DNA of 64,000 nt from Marinifilum sp. D714 (GCF_030851345.1 NZ_JALPNU010000007.1:124001-188000), one strand, 5' to 3'; positions 18,528 to 27,466 are shown, numbered from the stretch's first letter. Translations and numbers: made by a program. The notes: generated from the sequence alone by a model not told the origin.

Positions 18528-18807
18528 GCGAAATACAATTGACCTCTGGAATCCGTAATGAGACATGGAATTCAAACTTGAATGACTATCTGTTGTTGCC
18601 ATAAGAATTAAGAGATGTAATTTATCTTTTATTTCGTTAAGCTATAAAAGCCTATAAATTAATCATAGGAATGCTTTGATTGAACTTTATTGTTTTGTAG
18701 ATTAGAAGTTCATTATCACATTGCAATAATATAATTCTACTATTTCTTATTTTCTAATCAACTTTTTGCATGTGATTTTTACTAATGTGTTACTTAAACA
18801 TACCCAA

Positions 18808-20667
18808 ATGAAACTTGTAAAAATATTAGATCTTGTTAATTCGTTAGAGAAAAACTCTTTCCTCAAGATTATTGATTGTATTAAGTCCTCAAACCCTAAG
18901 AACGCTAAAGAGATAGATAAAATTTTATCTGATAGCAGTAATGATCTAAAGAATGTTGATAGTTTAAATATTTCAAAAGTATTTGACCTGGTCAAGTCTG
19001 AGTTTGCTGAAACTGTAAAATCAGAATTCGTTAATACTACCTCACAGCTTGATATTTTAATTGATATTATCATTAAGGATGGTAACTGTATTTTAAAGCA
19101 AGATTGGCTAGCTCGATTGTATGAAAAAGAACTAAAGAATATTAAAGAGAGAACAAAAAGTCTTAAAGTTCAACTAGAGGATGAAAAATCTGAAATTCCT
19201 GAACTGCTAAGGAGAGATTATGAGATTTATAGAGCATGTGTTGAAACAGCATATATAAATGATGGAGATAATAATCGAGATGCAAAAATCACGGATGACG
19301 AACTATCAATACTTTTGACCTTAGCTAATGCATTAGAGCTATCACAAGAAGAAGTTAAGATGATAAATTACTTAACTATTCCACCTGAAAAATTAGATAT
19401 CGATTCTATAATAACATTTCTTAAAAATATTGGAGTAATCTTTTATTCAAGGAAAAACAATTTGGTTTATGTTGCGGATGAGGTTGTTGCAGTACTAAGA
19501 GAAATGAGACAAAAAGAGATTGCGGATAAATACTATAGAAGAGTATTGAAAACTTTTAAAGAATCGCAACTAAATCTTGTGTGTAGAAAGCACAATATCA
19601 ATATTAAAGATTTAGATTATGAAGAAAAAGTAAATCGTATAATCACCAGTGGAATTTCATTTACAAACTTATTAAAAACGGGAATTTATAAGGATGGAGT
19701 TAATCTAACTGAGAAGAAAAAATTCTTAAATGAATTATGGGAGAATGGATTGAAAGTTGAATCTTCATTGAGAGGAACAACACTTGAGGATAAAATTGAG
19801 AATTTGATTTTATTCTTTAAGGAGCAGGAGAAAGATGAAAAAGTTGGTATTTCTATAGAAGGTTATGAGAGACTTTTAATTGATTTAATCGAAGAGTTAA
19901 AAACATTTAGAAAAACATTTCTAAAGAAGTTTGAAATGCCTGAAGAGACTGTAATAAACAGTTCTACTCTTCTGGATTGTAATATTAAACCAAGAGATAT
20001 CTTAGATATACTGAATGCAGATGAACTCAAAGAGTTTGTTAATGTGAAAGGCTTAAAATCTAGAGGAGATCTAGTTTTAAATATTTTAGACGCATATAAA
20101 GATGCAGAAAACTTAATGATTGAAAATTACGAAGCTATTGGTTTCCGAAACCTGGAATTATTAAGAGAAAATGGAATAACAATTAAAGAGAGTGAATTAG
20201 GACTAAAGTTCGAAGATATCACTAAAACCATTTTTGAAAAGCTTGGTTTTAATGTTGATGAAACATTAAAGAAAAAGCTTAACAATGCAAAAAACAAAAT
20301 GGATTTAGTTCTAAATCTGGGAAATGAAGATGTAATTATTGTTGAGTGTAAGACAGTAAAAGAGAGTGGATACAATAAGTTTAGCTCGGTTTCAAGACAA
20401 ATGAAGTCCTATGTTAATGTTGCCAAAAATAATGGTTACAATGTTGTTAAATCACTTTTAGTAGCACCAGAATTTAGTGATGACTTTATAAACGAATGTG
20501 ATTTAGAATTTGAAATAAACCTTTCACTTATTACGGCAAGTTCTATGGGTAACATTCTTGAAGGATTTAAAAATTCAAAACACAAACAATTTCCTTATCA
20601 ATTATTATTAAAAGATGTGCTTATTAAAGAGGAGCGTATATTAAAGGCGATGGCTAAAAAGAATTAA
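18808..20667 (+). CDS. putative PD-(D/E)XK nuclease with SAP-like motif
   Basis: 619 residues from ATG 18808; an in-frame ATG at 18766 would add 14 atypical residues. The C-terminal domain has a restriction-endonuclease-like core: E469 (FEDITKTIFEKLGF), D499 (KMDLVLNL) and E513-x-K515 (IVECKT), then QMKSYVNVAKNNGY. Before it, about 400-435, lies a SAP-like helix-extended loop-helix (ADELKEFVNVKGLKSRGDLV), a DNA-binding motif. Residues about 150-190 (ITDDELSILLTLANALELS) recall a TerB/EF-hand-like helical segment. The N-terminal part is helical and charged. No methylase or helicase partner is adjacent. A single-gene defence nuclease is plausible but unproven. It is flanked by the 21-bp array and a hairpin element. 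Confidence 0.65.
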   Translation: MKLVKILDLVNSLEKNSFLKIIDCIKSSNPKNAKEIDKILSDSSNDLKNVDSLNISKVFDLVKSEFAETVKSEFVNTTSQLDILIDIIIKDGNCILKQDWLARLYEKELKNIKERTKSLKVQLEDEKSEIPELLRRDYEIYRACVETAYINDGDNNRDAKITDDELSILLTLANALELSQEEVKMINYLTIPPEKLDIDSIITFLKNIGVIFYSRKNNLVYVADEVVAVLREMRQKEIADKYYRRVLKTFKESQLNLVCRKHNINIKDLDYEEKVNRIITSGISFTNLLKTGIYKDGVNLTEKKKFLNELWENGLKVESSLRGTTLEDKIENLILFFKEQEKDEKVGISIEGYERLLIDLIEELKTFRKTFLKKFEMPEETVINSSTLLDCNIKPRDILDILNADELKEFVNVKGLKSRGDLVLNILDAYKDAENLMIENYEAIGFRNLELLRENGITIKESELGLKFEDITKTIFEKLGFNVDETLKKKLNNAKNKMDLVLNLGNEDVIIVECKTVKESGYNKFSSVSRQMKSYVNVAKNNGYNVVKSLLVAPEFSDDFINECDLEFEINLSLITASSMGNILEGFKNSKHKQFPYQLLLKDVLIKEERILKAMAKKN

Positions 20668-20687
20668 TCATGAAAAAAGATTATAAA

Positions 20688-20767
20688 TCCCCATGCTGGT
20701 GCGCGATTCTATCGCGTTCCATTTTTAAACAGAGCCACATGAGAAGACTCATGCTGTAGTGAGGGGA
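20688..20767. repeat. double-hairpin dispersed element, copy 1
   Basis: Begins 20 bp after the nuclease stop. Outer arms TCCCC (20688-20692) and GGGGA enclose hairpin I, CGCGAT-TCT-ATCGCG (20702-20716), and hairpin II, CATGAG-AAGA-CTCATG (20738-20753). Two further copies lie at 21942-22051 and 23064-23141. Hairpin II differs from copies 2 and 3 by a compensatory pair (T-A here, C-G there), so the fold and not just the sequence is conserved. Confidence 0.75.
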
Positions 20768-20818
20768 CATCAAATCACTACTAGACATCAATATGGAAAT
20801 TCTATATTAATTTGATAC

Positions 20819-21187
20819 ATGACGTTTAAGTTTTTTTTATATAGCTACTTTTTTATAGTCTTTTTATTATTCGCTGTGATGCTTTGGCTTGATCGAAATA
20901 TAAAGACAGTAAAGCAACGCTACATTAATAAATGGACATTATATATTCTCTTAGGCATACTGGTATCTATTATTATCTCAATGAAAATTTCAGTTAGTGC
21001 TGATATACCAGATTACTACGAGTTAGGTGCGATGGAATGGATTTTGGTTCCTCTATTCATTGGTATGATAACAATTCTAGTATACTTGGTACTCTTACTT
21101 TTCAGTAGAAAGTTGCGACTACATGCTGGAATTGGTTTGATTTTATTCAATTTAGCAGTAGGAATTTATTACTACCACTTGATATAA
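20819..21187 (+). CDS. small integral membrane protein, unknown
   Basis: 122 residues with four hydrophobic helices (about 4-24, 41-57, 74-96 and 101-120) joined by short basic or acidic loops. There is no signal peptide and no recognised motif. It lies between hairpin-element copy 1 and the hutD-like gene. No family assigned. Confidence 0.55.
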   Translation: MTFKFFLYSYFFIVFLLFAVMLWLDRNIKTVKQRYINKWTLYILLGILVSIIISMKISVSADIPDYYELGAMEWILVPLFIGMITILVYLVLLLFSRKLRLHAGIGLILFNLAVGIYYYHLI

Positions 21188-21305
21188 AGAAAAAACAGAG
21201 TAGTATAGTTGGTTATAGCTAATGCCGTGGTTCGGATCGGCTGGATACAGAAGTGAGATTTTAACGATAGAACTATAAACAAGCATAAAAGATCAAAAGC
21301 ACTAA

Positions 21306-21938
21306 ATGAAGAACTTAGATAAAATAAATAAAAATTTTACTGTGGATTCTAGTGAAGAATTAAAGGAACTTAATGTGAATAATTACCGAATTAAAAAAGA
21401 GCATCTGGCCAGCAAGTGGACTGGTGGAACAACTACCGAATTGTATATTTTTCCTGAAGACTCTCAATATAAAAATGGAGATTTCCTTTTCAGGATATCA
21501 AGCGCGACGGTGGAAATCGAAGAATCAACATTTACTCCATTGCCGGGAGTTGAACGAATCCTTATGGTACTTGATGGACAAATACAACTGGAGCATGAAC
21601 ATCATCACAGCAAGCTTTTAGCACCTTTGGATACGGATCATTTTCAGGGTGAATGGACAAGCTTGTCGAAAGGAAAATGTACCGACTTTAATCTGATGTG
21701 CAAATCGGACACCAAGGGCAAAATGAAAGGTTTTAATGTTCTGGAAAATACCGAGCAAAAAATTGATATGGATGGTAAAATGAATTTCATTTTCCTTTAT
21801 AAAGGATTAATTGAAATTAACGGGGCCAGACTAAGCGATGGTGATTTGCTCATTGTAGAATCTCCATCCTTAAATAATACACTTAAAGCTTTGCAGCAAA
21901 GTAAATTTGTGGTGGTTAATATCACAGAGCTAAAATAA
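21306..21938 (+). CDS. HutD/Ves family protein
   Basis: 210 residues, a bicupin-like HutD/Ves protein. The hallmark KWTGGTTTELYIFP and FRISSATVE segments are followed by FTPLPGVERILMVLDG and the conserved glutamate/histidine strand LEHEHH. HutD is linked to histidine utilisation and Ves to cold-associated functions, but neither has a proven activity. Here no hut genes are adjacent, so the role is unclear. The first 25 residues are extra relative to typical members and polar. Hairpin-element copy 2 begins 3 bp after the stop. Confidence 0.8.
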   Translation: MKNLDKINKNFTVDSSEELKELNVNNYRIKKEHLASKWTGGTTTELYIFPEDSQYKNGDFLFRISSATVEIEESTFTPLPGVERILMVLDGQIQLEHEHHHSKLLAPLDTDHFQGEWTSLSKGKCTDFNLMCKSDTKGKMKGFNVLENTEQKIDMDGKMNFIFLYKGLIEINGARLSDGDLLIVESPSLNNTLKALQQSKFVVVNITELK

Positions 21939-21941
21939 GCG

Positions 21942-22051
21942 TTTAAACCCGATGCTTTATAAATGATCTGGCTGGTGCGCGATTCAATCGCGTTCCATTT
22001 TTTTGAACAGAACCACACGAGAGGACTCGTGCGGTAGCCTTGGGGGTTTAA
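21942..22051. repeat. double-hairpin dispersed element, copy 2
   Basis: Outer arms TTAAACCC and GGGTTTAA pair across about 100 bp, with inner GGCT/AGCC pairing. Hairpin I is CGCGATT-C-AATCGCG; hairpin II is CACGAG-AGGA-CTCGTG. It lies directly 3' of the HutD gene. Confidence 0.75.
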
Positions 22052-22092
22052 TATTACAAATGATTCATTTCTTAAATAAAAAAGAATAAACT

Positions 22093-22281
22093 ATGGAAAA
22101 AGCTTATAAATCATTAGGAATTTTACTTGTTATTTTTGGGGTAATATCCATGTTACTTTTATTAGCAAAAGGATTCAATTTTTATCAATTAGAAAATAGA
22201 TATTTGTTTGGGGCCTTGGTTTTTGTGGCAATTACTTTTCCAGCTTTTGGAATCAAGTTGCTTAGGAAAAATAAATTATAA
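22093..22281 (+). CDS. small membrane protein, two helices
   Basis: 62 residues with two hydrophobic helices (about 8-27 and 38-57) and a basic C-terminus (LLRKNKL). It stands 43 bp before the GNAT gene and just after hairpin-element copy 2. No family recognised. A complete frame and a consistent membrane pattern support it as a gene. Confidence 0.5.
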   Translation: MEKAYKSLGILLVIFGVISMLLLLAKGFNFYQLENRYLFGALVFVAITFPAFGIKLLRKNKL

Positions 22282-22323
22282 TTTTTATTGTCAGTTTTAA
22301 TTGAGATAAACAGACTACAATAA

Positions 22324-23055
22324 ATGAATAATCAGGTAATAAATAACTTATACGAACTTTGGGAACAAATTGGCAATATCACCAATAGGATTTCAAAAAC
22401 AAACAGTTATACCGCAGTTTCGATGGGTGATTCGGATTGGCCTAACAGAATTTTTAATTTGGAAAATAATGCTGAAACATTAAGTAAAATTGTACAATTA
22501 AGTAGGAGAGGAAAGACCCCTGAGATGATAACAATTCCAAAGCCAAATGACTTAAGTGGAAATCCCAATCTGGAATTTGTGATGGCGCAAAAAAATATGG
22601 CTCTTGATTTAAAATTATTCTCAAGTACTACAATTACCAATCCTAATATCAAACAAGTAGTAACAGAAGAGAATGCCTTAAGCTTTGCGGAAACAGCATC
22701 AAAATCTTTTGGATATAAAGTGGACGATCAAGTAATCAATGAAATCCTTAAAATCTCTAAGAGCATTAGATTATTTACATATCAAGAAAATAAGGAGAGT
22801 TTGGGCTGTGGAATTGTATTTTTTGATTCTCGTAATAATGCAGGGTTACACATGATTGGAACACTTCCGAAAGGCAGAGGAAAAGGAATCGGGAAAAATA
22901 TGACAGAGTATTTATTAATGGAAGCGAAAGAAAATAATGCGAGAACATGTGTTCTTCATGCTTCAAAAATGGGAGAGCCAATCTATATAAAATTGGGCTT
23001 CAAGACCTATGGAGAACTTGAAACTTATAGGGTATTGAAGGAAAGAAATAACTAA
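22324..23055 (+). CDS. GNAT-family N-acetyltransferase (two-part)
   Basis: 243 residues. The C-terminal half carries the acetyl-CoA loop GRGKGIGKNMTEYLL and the motif B region LHASKMGEPIYIKLGFKTYGEL, a clear GNAT fold. The N-terminal 110 residues (NSYTAVSMGDSDWPNRIF and following) resemble the degenerate first half seen in double-GNAT proteins, without an intact acetyl-CoA loop. Substrate unknown. Hairpin-element copy 3 starts 8 bp after the stop. Confidence 0.8.
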   Translation: MNNQVINNLYELWEQIGNITNRISKTNSYTAVSMGDSDWPNRIFNLENNAETLSKIVQLSRRGKTPEMITIPKPNDLSGNPNLEFVMAQKNMALDLKLFSSTTITNPNIKQVVTEENALSFAETASKSFGYKVDDQVINEILKISKSIRLFTYQENKESLGCGIVFFDSRNNAGLHMIGTLPKGRGKGIGKNMTEYLLMEAKENNARTCVLHASKMGEPIYIKLGFKTYGELETYRVLKERNN

Positions 23056-23063
23056 AGCTAATA

Positions 23064-23141
23064 CCCTTGCGGGTGCGCGATTCAATCGCGTTCCGTTTGT
23101 AAAATAGGACCATACGAGAGGACTCGTGCGGTAGCGGGGGC
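23064..23141. repeat. double-hairpin dispersed element, copy 3
   Basis: CCCTTGC at the 5' end pairs with GCGGGGG at the 3' end. Hairpin I CGCGATT-C-AATCGCG is identical to copy 2. Hairpin II TACGAG-AGGA-CTCGTG has a T-G wobble at the base. It lies directly 3' of the GNAT gene. Confidence 0.75.
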
Positions 23142-23193
23142 AATTTTTAAAATAAAACCCATACTAATGTGCAACACTAGAAGGACAAAATAA

Positions 23194-23922
23194 ATGGAGA
23201 AACTTAAAACAATAGCCAGTTTTGATTTGCCGCATGAAGCTCATTTTGCCAAAGCGAAATTAGAATCTGAAGGAATAAAAGTCTTTTTAAAAGATGAACT
23301 TACCGTGCAGGTGGATAATTTTATTTCTAATGCCATTGGTGGAGTCAAATTACAAGTTTTTGAGAGAGATGTTATAAAATCAAATGAGATTCTGGTGGAA
23401 GCAGGATTTCTTAAACCTAAGAATATTGAATCTGATCTTTACGAATCTAATTTATCTAAGTTAACATCTAGAATACCACTAATTGGAAGATTAGGTTTTG
23501 AGATAAGAATGCTTGTAATATTGGCAGTTTTAGCGATTGCTGTATTAGTTCCTATTGTACTTTCATCTTTGCCCAGCAAAACAGAATTAATTACTCGTGA
23601 AACTTGGTATCTGAATAGGATTAGATACAACGGGAAATACTATAAGCCACAAACAAATGAATTAAAATTAGTATTGTCAAATGGATATTCAGAAAATATT
23701 AAATTCTATGAGGGAGGAACGGTTCGGATGCCTGGTTTTAATACGCCTTCAATTGAGGCAAAATGGAAATTGGAAAATAATAAACTCGTAATATTTGATT
23801 CGGACACATTAAACTACATTTATGATGGCAGTTATGATCTGAATGTGAATTCAAATTCAATTTCTCTTACATCTAAATCAACAAAAATAGTTGGGCGCAT
23901 TGAGAGAGTTCATCTTTTTTGA
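23194..23922 (+). CDS. DUF2007-containing membrane protein
   Basis: 242 residues. The N-terminal 75 residues match DUF2007 (putative signal-transducing PII-like fold): TIASFDLPHEAHFAKAKLESEGI then GGVKLQVFERDVIKSNEIL. One transmembrane helix (about 107-128) leads to an extracytoplasmic beta-rich domain of about 110 residues (ETWYLNRIRYNGKYY, WKLENNKLVIFD) that resembles a lipocalin-like stress domain. An inside sensor coupled to an outside domain is inference. It is the last gene before the convergent MATE gene, with a shared terminator between. Confidence 0.7.
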   Translation: MEKLKTIASFDLPHEAHFAKAKLESEGIKVFLKDELTVQVDNFISNAIGGVKLQVFERDVIKSNEILVEAGFLKPKNIESDLYESNLSKLTSRIPLIGRLGFEIRMLVILAVLAIAVLVPIVLSSLPSKTELITRETWYLNRIRYNGKYYKPQTNELKLVLSNGYSENIKFYEGGTVRMPGFNTPSIEAKWKLENNKLVIFDSDTLNYIYDGSYDLNVNSNSISLTSKSTKIVGRIERVHLF

Positions 23923-24001
23923 AGAATCCCCACAGTTAGCAAAAGTTTGTAGCTCGTGTATTTCGAAAGCAAAAAGCGCTTAACGGTAAAACAAAAAACT
24001 G

Positions 24002-24030
24002 AGCGAAGCTAAATGCTTCGCTTTTCTTTT
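24002..24030. terminator. bidirectional terminator between DUF2007 and MATE genes
   Basis: AGCGAAGC and GCTTCGCT form the stem. There is a T-run on the plus side and an A6 run (T-run on minus) on the other, serving both convergent genes. Confidence 0.75.
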
Positions 24031-25366
24031 AAAATCTCTTAAGTAAATACTTGTATCGCAATTGGAATAGTGTGCAGCAAATGGATAAACCAACCGGAAA
24101 GCCAAACCATATTCCTACTGCACCAAAGCCCCATACAAATGCCGATAGGTAGCTAAAGGGCAAGGAAATCACAAAGTAAGATACAAAGGTGATGATTACT
24201 GGAATGCGAGCATCAGCGAATCCTCTAAGGGTGCCGGCAAGTACAATCTGAATGCCATCAACCAACTGAAAAATACTACAAACAACGAGCATTTGTGCTG
24301 CCAGGTTGATAACCGTGTGATTGTTGGTAAACATTAGTGGCAAAATGTTGCGAGCTCCTATAAATACAAGCATTAAAAGTGCACAATACAGGTACATCAG
24401 ATGCATGGCCGTTTTGGTTGCTTTTTTAATTCCAAGGCTATTGTTCTCCCCCTTGTAATGACTCACGCGTATGGTGGTTCCGGCTCCCAATCCTTGATAG
24501 ATCATGAAACCAAGAGTTGAAAGGGTTATGGCAACCTGGTGGGCAGCCAAACCTATTTCACTTACCCATCCCATCATAATGGCGCATAAGCCGAAAGCAC
24601 TGGCTTCCATAACCAATTGACCTCCCAATGGAAGACCAAGCTTCACAATTTGTATGCATTTGTCCCAACAAAATCTGCTTTGCTGGTATAGCTTTACAAA
24701 GAATTTGAACTTCTCATTTCTATGGAAGAGTATGATAAAAGCAATGGCCATAAATGTTCTGGCCAATAAGGTTCCTACTCCGGCACCTATAAGACCCAAC
24801 TCGGGTAAACCCATTTTTCCATACATAAACAGGTAATTTCCTACTACATTGATTAAGTTGGCCCAAAGCATAATCTTCATGGCTGTTTTGGTGTCACCAA
24901 CCCCTTCAGCAAATTGCTTAAAACCATAAAATATCATCATGGGCACTACCGATATCATAAGAATTGCCAAATAATCTTGTGAGGCTTGCAATATAGATTC
25001 AGGTTGTCCCATATGTGGAATCAGAAAATACAGAATCAGCAATACCACAGCCAAAGCTACGCCCATAAATGTATTGGCCAGTAAGCCATTCTTAATCCAT
25101 GATCCTATGGAATCATAGTCCTTCTCTCCATAGTTTTTTCCGATTAATGGAGTTAATGCAAAGGAGTAACCCATTCCAAATATCAAAACCAGGCTAAACA
25201 GGGTGTTGGTAAATGATGCCGCAGCAAAGGGAGTGGTTCCCAATTGACCAATCATTACATTATCGATTAAACCAACTGTAATTTGTCCTGCTTGTGCGAT
25301 AATAACCGGAATGCTAAGCGATAGTGTTTTTTTATATTCGGTGGAATGTTGCTTCCAAAATTTCAT
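24029..25366 (-). CDS. MATE-family multidrug/cation antiporter
   Basis: 445 residues with about 12 transmembrane helices in two similar halves. The N-terminal signature IPVIIAQAGQITVGLIDNVM and GTTPFAAASF, and the repeat-half KLGLPLGGQLVMEAS, identify the MATE (MatE) fold, a Na+ or H+ driven exporter of cationic drugs or metabolites in the inner membrane. Complete. Divergently transcribed from a Crp/Fnr-type regulator 141 bp away, which may control it; that is inference from position. Confidence 0.93.
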   Translation of the reverse strand: MKFWKQHSTEYKKTLSLSIPVIIAQAGQITVGLIDNVMIGQLGTTPFAAASFTNTLFSLVLIFGMGYSFALTPLIGKNYGEKDYDSIGSWIKNGLLANTFMGVALAVVLLILYFLIPHMGQPESILQASQDYLAILMISVVPMMIFYGFKQFAEGVGDTKTAMKIMLWANLINVVGNYLFMYGKMGLPELGLIGAGVGTLLARTFMAIAFIILFHRNEKFKFFVKLYQQSRFCWDKCIQIVKLGLPLGGQLVMEASAFGLCAIMMGWVSEIGLAAHQVAITLSTLGFMIYQGLGAGTTIRVSHYKGENNSLGIKKATKTAMHLMYLYCALLMLVFIGARNILPLMFTNNHTVINLAAQMLVVCSIFQLVDGIQIVLAGTLRGFADARIPVIITFVSYFVISLPFSYLSAFVWGFGAVGIWFGFPVGLSICCTLFQLRYKYLLKRF

Positions 25367-25473
25367 AGTAAGTATATAATTGATTTGTGTTTCGATACTG
25401 ATTGTTCAGTATTGAAATTCAGTTTTCTGATTTTCCGGCTGCAAATATATTTCGGTCAAAAGGCAAATTGCTT

Positions 25474-25481
25474 TACATTTG
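25474..25481 (+). promoter_or_regulatory. -7 box TACATTTG of Crp/Fnr gene
   Basis: Exact TAnnTTTG match 26 bp upstream of ATG 25508, which supports that start over the longer in-frame ATG at 25346. Confidence 0.55.
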
Positions 25482-25507
25482 TTAAGTCAGAATCAAAAAA
25501 TGTTTTT

Positions 25508-26098
25508 ATGAGAAATGCAATTTCCGCTATCGATAGGTATTACAAACTGTCGAAACAAAGCAAAGATTTAATCATTCATGAATTCGAAGAAGTTCGGATG
25601 AAGAAAGGAGAGGTGTTAATTCATGAAAACATTCGCTCGCCTTACCTGTATTTTATCGAAGAAGGCGCAGTAAAGAATCATTATATCGATGAGAAGGGAA
25701 ACAAGAAGGTGGTTTGGTTCGGATTTGAAGGCAATATCTGTTTTTCAATGAATTCATACATTGATATGAATTACATTCATGAAACAACGGAATTGCTGGA
25801 AGATAGCTTGTTTTACAGGGTGAAAATAAATCATGTAAAAGCATTGTTTAAAGATCATTGTGATTGGGCAAATTGGGGCCGATGCTTTATGGAAAGTGTT
25901 TTTATAAATACCATTCATGAGTTGGATGAATTTAAATCGCTTGCTACCAAAGAAAAATACATGAAGCTCATTGAGAACAATCAGAATGTGAAGGAAAGGG
26001 CTCCTTTAAAGGATATTGCTTCCTATTTGGGTGTTTCACCGGTAACCATAAGCAGGTTGAGAAAAGAATTGGGATTTCAGGAAAACAAGGATTTTTAA
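25508..26098 (+). CDS. Crp/Fnr-family transcriptional regulator
   Basis: 196 residues from ATG 25508. The longer frame from 25346 would overlap the MATE gene and add a non-homologous hydrophobic stretch. The N-terminal cyclic-nucleotide-like domain reads YFIEEGAVKNHYIDEKGNKKVVWFGFEGN. The C-terminal helix-turn-helix is at about 160-185 (LKDIASYLGVSPVTISRLRKEL). Regulators of this Bacteroidota type respond to redox or metabolic signals not predictable from sequence. It has no cysteine quartet like Fnr. The DUF1835 gene follows 12 bp downstream, and MATE is divergent. Confidence 0.88.
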   Translation: MRNAISAIDRYYKLSKQSKDLIIHEFEEVRMKKGEVLIHENIRSPYLYFIEEGAVKNHYIDEKGNKKVVWFGFEGNICFSMNSYIDMNYIHETTELLEDSLFYRVKINHVKALFKDHCDWANWGRCFMESVFINTIHELDEFKSLATKEKYMKLIENNQNVKERAPLKDIASYLGVSPVTISRLRKELGFQENKDF

Positions 26099-26110
26099 TA
26101 TTTGAAGCAT

Positions 26111-26866
26111 ATGCATAGAACCTATCACATTGTAAACGGTGATTGTTTAAAAGAGATGTTTCCCAAAAATATCGAGGGAGAAATAATTGTGGCTCGTGAA
26201 TGTTTGGTGGATGGTGAGGTATCTGGTGACAGTTTGGATGAGTTATTGCAGGTTCGGGCAAAGTTTATTTGCAGCAAGTATCCTATAGATAGTGAAGAGG
26301 AATATCATCAGGGAACTTCAGCAGAACTGAAAAAAATACTGGAGATAAATGAGAAGGATGAGGTGAACCTATGGTTCGAAGATGATCTGTTTTGCCAGGT
26401 GAATTTTTGGTTTTGCTTGAATCTTCTGTTCGAGAACCATAAGAAACAGAACATTTTTCTGGTTCGACCCAATAAAGGCAATGAATACAGCTTTGGCAGA
26501 ATGAATCAGGAGGAACTATCCGTGGCTCATGAGCACAAAATGTCAATTGAAGGCAAATCATTGGAACTGTTGGCCAAATTGTGGAGGATGTATCAGCATG
26601 AGAATTGGATGGAGATGCATGCACTTGCTGAACAATTGAAAGACCAATTCCCTTTTTTACTTCCTGCTGTAAATGCACAAATTGATCGTTTGTCAAAGGA
26701 AAAGTATGAAGGCCGACCAAAGGAAAGTTTACGAAAAATTATAAGCGATTTAGAAACTACCGAATTTGCACCCGTATTTCAGGAGTTTTGCCAAAGAGAA
26801 GAAGTTTATGGTTTCAGTGATTTACAGGTGCGTGCTCTGCTGGATGAAATCTTAAAGAATAAATAA
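26111..26866 (+). CDS. DUF1835 domain protein
   Basis: 251 residues from ATG 26111; a TTG at 26102 would add three. The N-terminus HIVNGDCLKEMF and IIVARECLVDGEVSGD, then LLQVRAKF, match DUF1835. The helical C-terminal half (WRMYQHENWMEMHALAEQL, PAVNAQIDRL) is of the kind usually paired with it. No biochemical role has been established for the family. It lies 12 bp after the Crp/Fnr gene and probably shares its transcript. Confidence 0.8.
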   Translation: MHRTYHIVNGDCLKEMFPKNIEGEIIVARECLVDGEVSGDSLDELLQVRAKFICSKYPIDSEEEYHQGTSAELKKILEINEKDEVNLWFEDDLFCQVNFWFCLNLLFENHKKQNIFLVRPNKGNEYSFGRMNQEELSVAHEHKMSIEGKSLELLAKLWRMYQHENWMEMHALAEQLKDQFPFLLPAVNAQIDRLSKEKYEGRPKESLRKIISDLETTEFAPVFQEFCQREEVYGFSDLQVRALLDEILKNK

Positions 26867-27028
26867 CTCTTTTTGTCACTGCTACTTATAATGATAACCC
26901 CTAAGAAGTATTAAAAAAATGCCTTAATCCCCATAAAGCCACTTTTTGTCAAGAGTGGGCTAAGAATGTGAATCTAAGTTTTAATGTCTGCGTAACAACC
27001 CCTAGCTTACTGCTACCAAAATATGTGT

Positions 27029-27346
27029 ATGAAGAATTGTTGGGAGATAATGAAGTGTGGACGGGAAGAGAATGGTGAGAATGTGAAGGATTTGGGAGTT
27101 TGCCCAGCCGCGCTTCCCAACGAATATGATGGAGTTCACAATGGACATGCCGGAGGTCGATTTTGTTGGACGATAACAGGAACTTTATGTCATGGCAAGC
27201 CTGGTGGAACTTTTGCACAGAAATTTCTTACCTGCCTGACTTGTAAGTTTTTTAAGCATGTGCAAGAGGAGGAGGAGCGGTATTTTATGGTAACTCCAAC
27301 ACAGGCAAAAGCAAACGCTAAGTGTAAACTACTAAATGCGAAATAA
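27029..27346 (+). CDS. two-CW domain protein
   Basis: 105 residues from ATG 27029; an ATG two codons upstream is possible. Two cysteine-tryptophan modules are visible: NCWEIMKCGRE...LGVCPAA at the N-terminus and RFCWTITGTLCHG...CLTCKFF after it. This spacing defines the two-CW family of small cytosolic, presumably metal- or Fe-S-binding proteins, also found attached to sensor proteins. Function is unknown. Monocistronic with a strong terminator. The 155-bp spacer before it shows no recognisable feature. Confidence 0.75.
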   Translation: MKNCWEIMKCGREENGENVKDLGVCPAALPNEYDGVHNGHAGGRFCWTITGTLCHGKPGGTFAQKFLTCLTCKFFKHVQEEEERYFMVTPTQAKANAKCKLLNAK

Positions 27347-27350
27347 AATC

Positions 27351-27394
27351 AAGAGACAAAAATGAAGAATTGACTTCTTTTTGTCTCTTTTATA
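27351..27394 (+). terminator. terminator after two-CW gene
   Basis: AGAGACAAAAA(T)GAAG pairs with CTTCTTTTTGTCTCT, followed by a T-rich tail. Confidence 0.75.
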
Positions 27395-27466
27395 TTTTAG
27401 TCCAAGTTCAATCTGTATAGTCCTATTCAGAACCATTTGTAACATCCCTTAGCTAGAGAAAGATAA

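Noticed and set aside
20688-23141. Calling the three hairpin elements integron attC sites
   Set aside because: No integrase is in the window and the core sites GTTRRRY/RYYYAAC are not convincing at the ends; kept only as one hypothesis.
25346-25507. Longer start of the Crp/Fnr regulator
   Set aside because: It would overlap the MATE gene and precede the -7 box at 25474; ATG 25508 follows the promoter.
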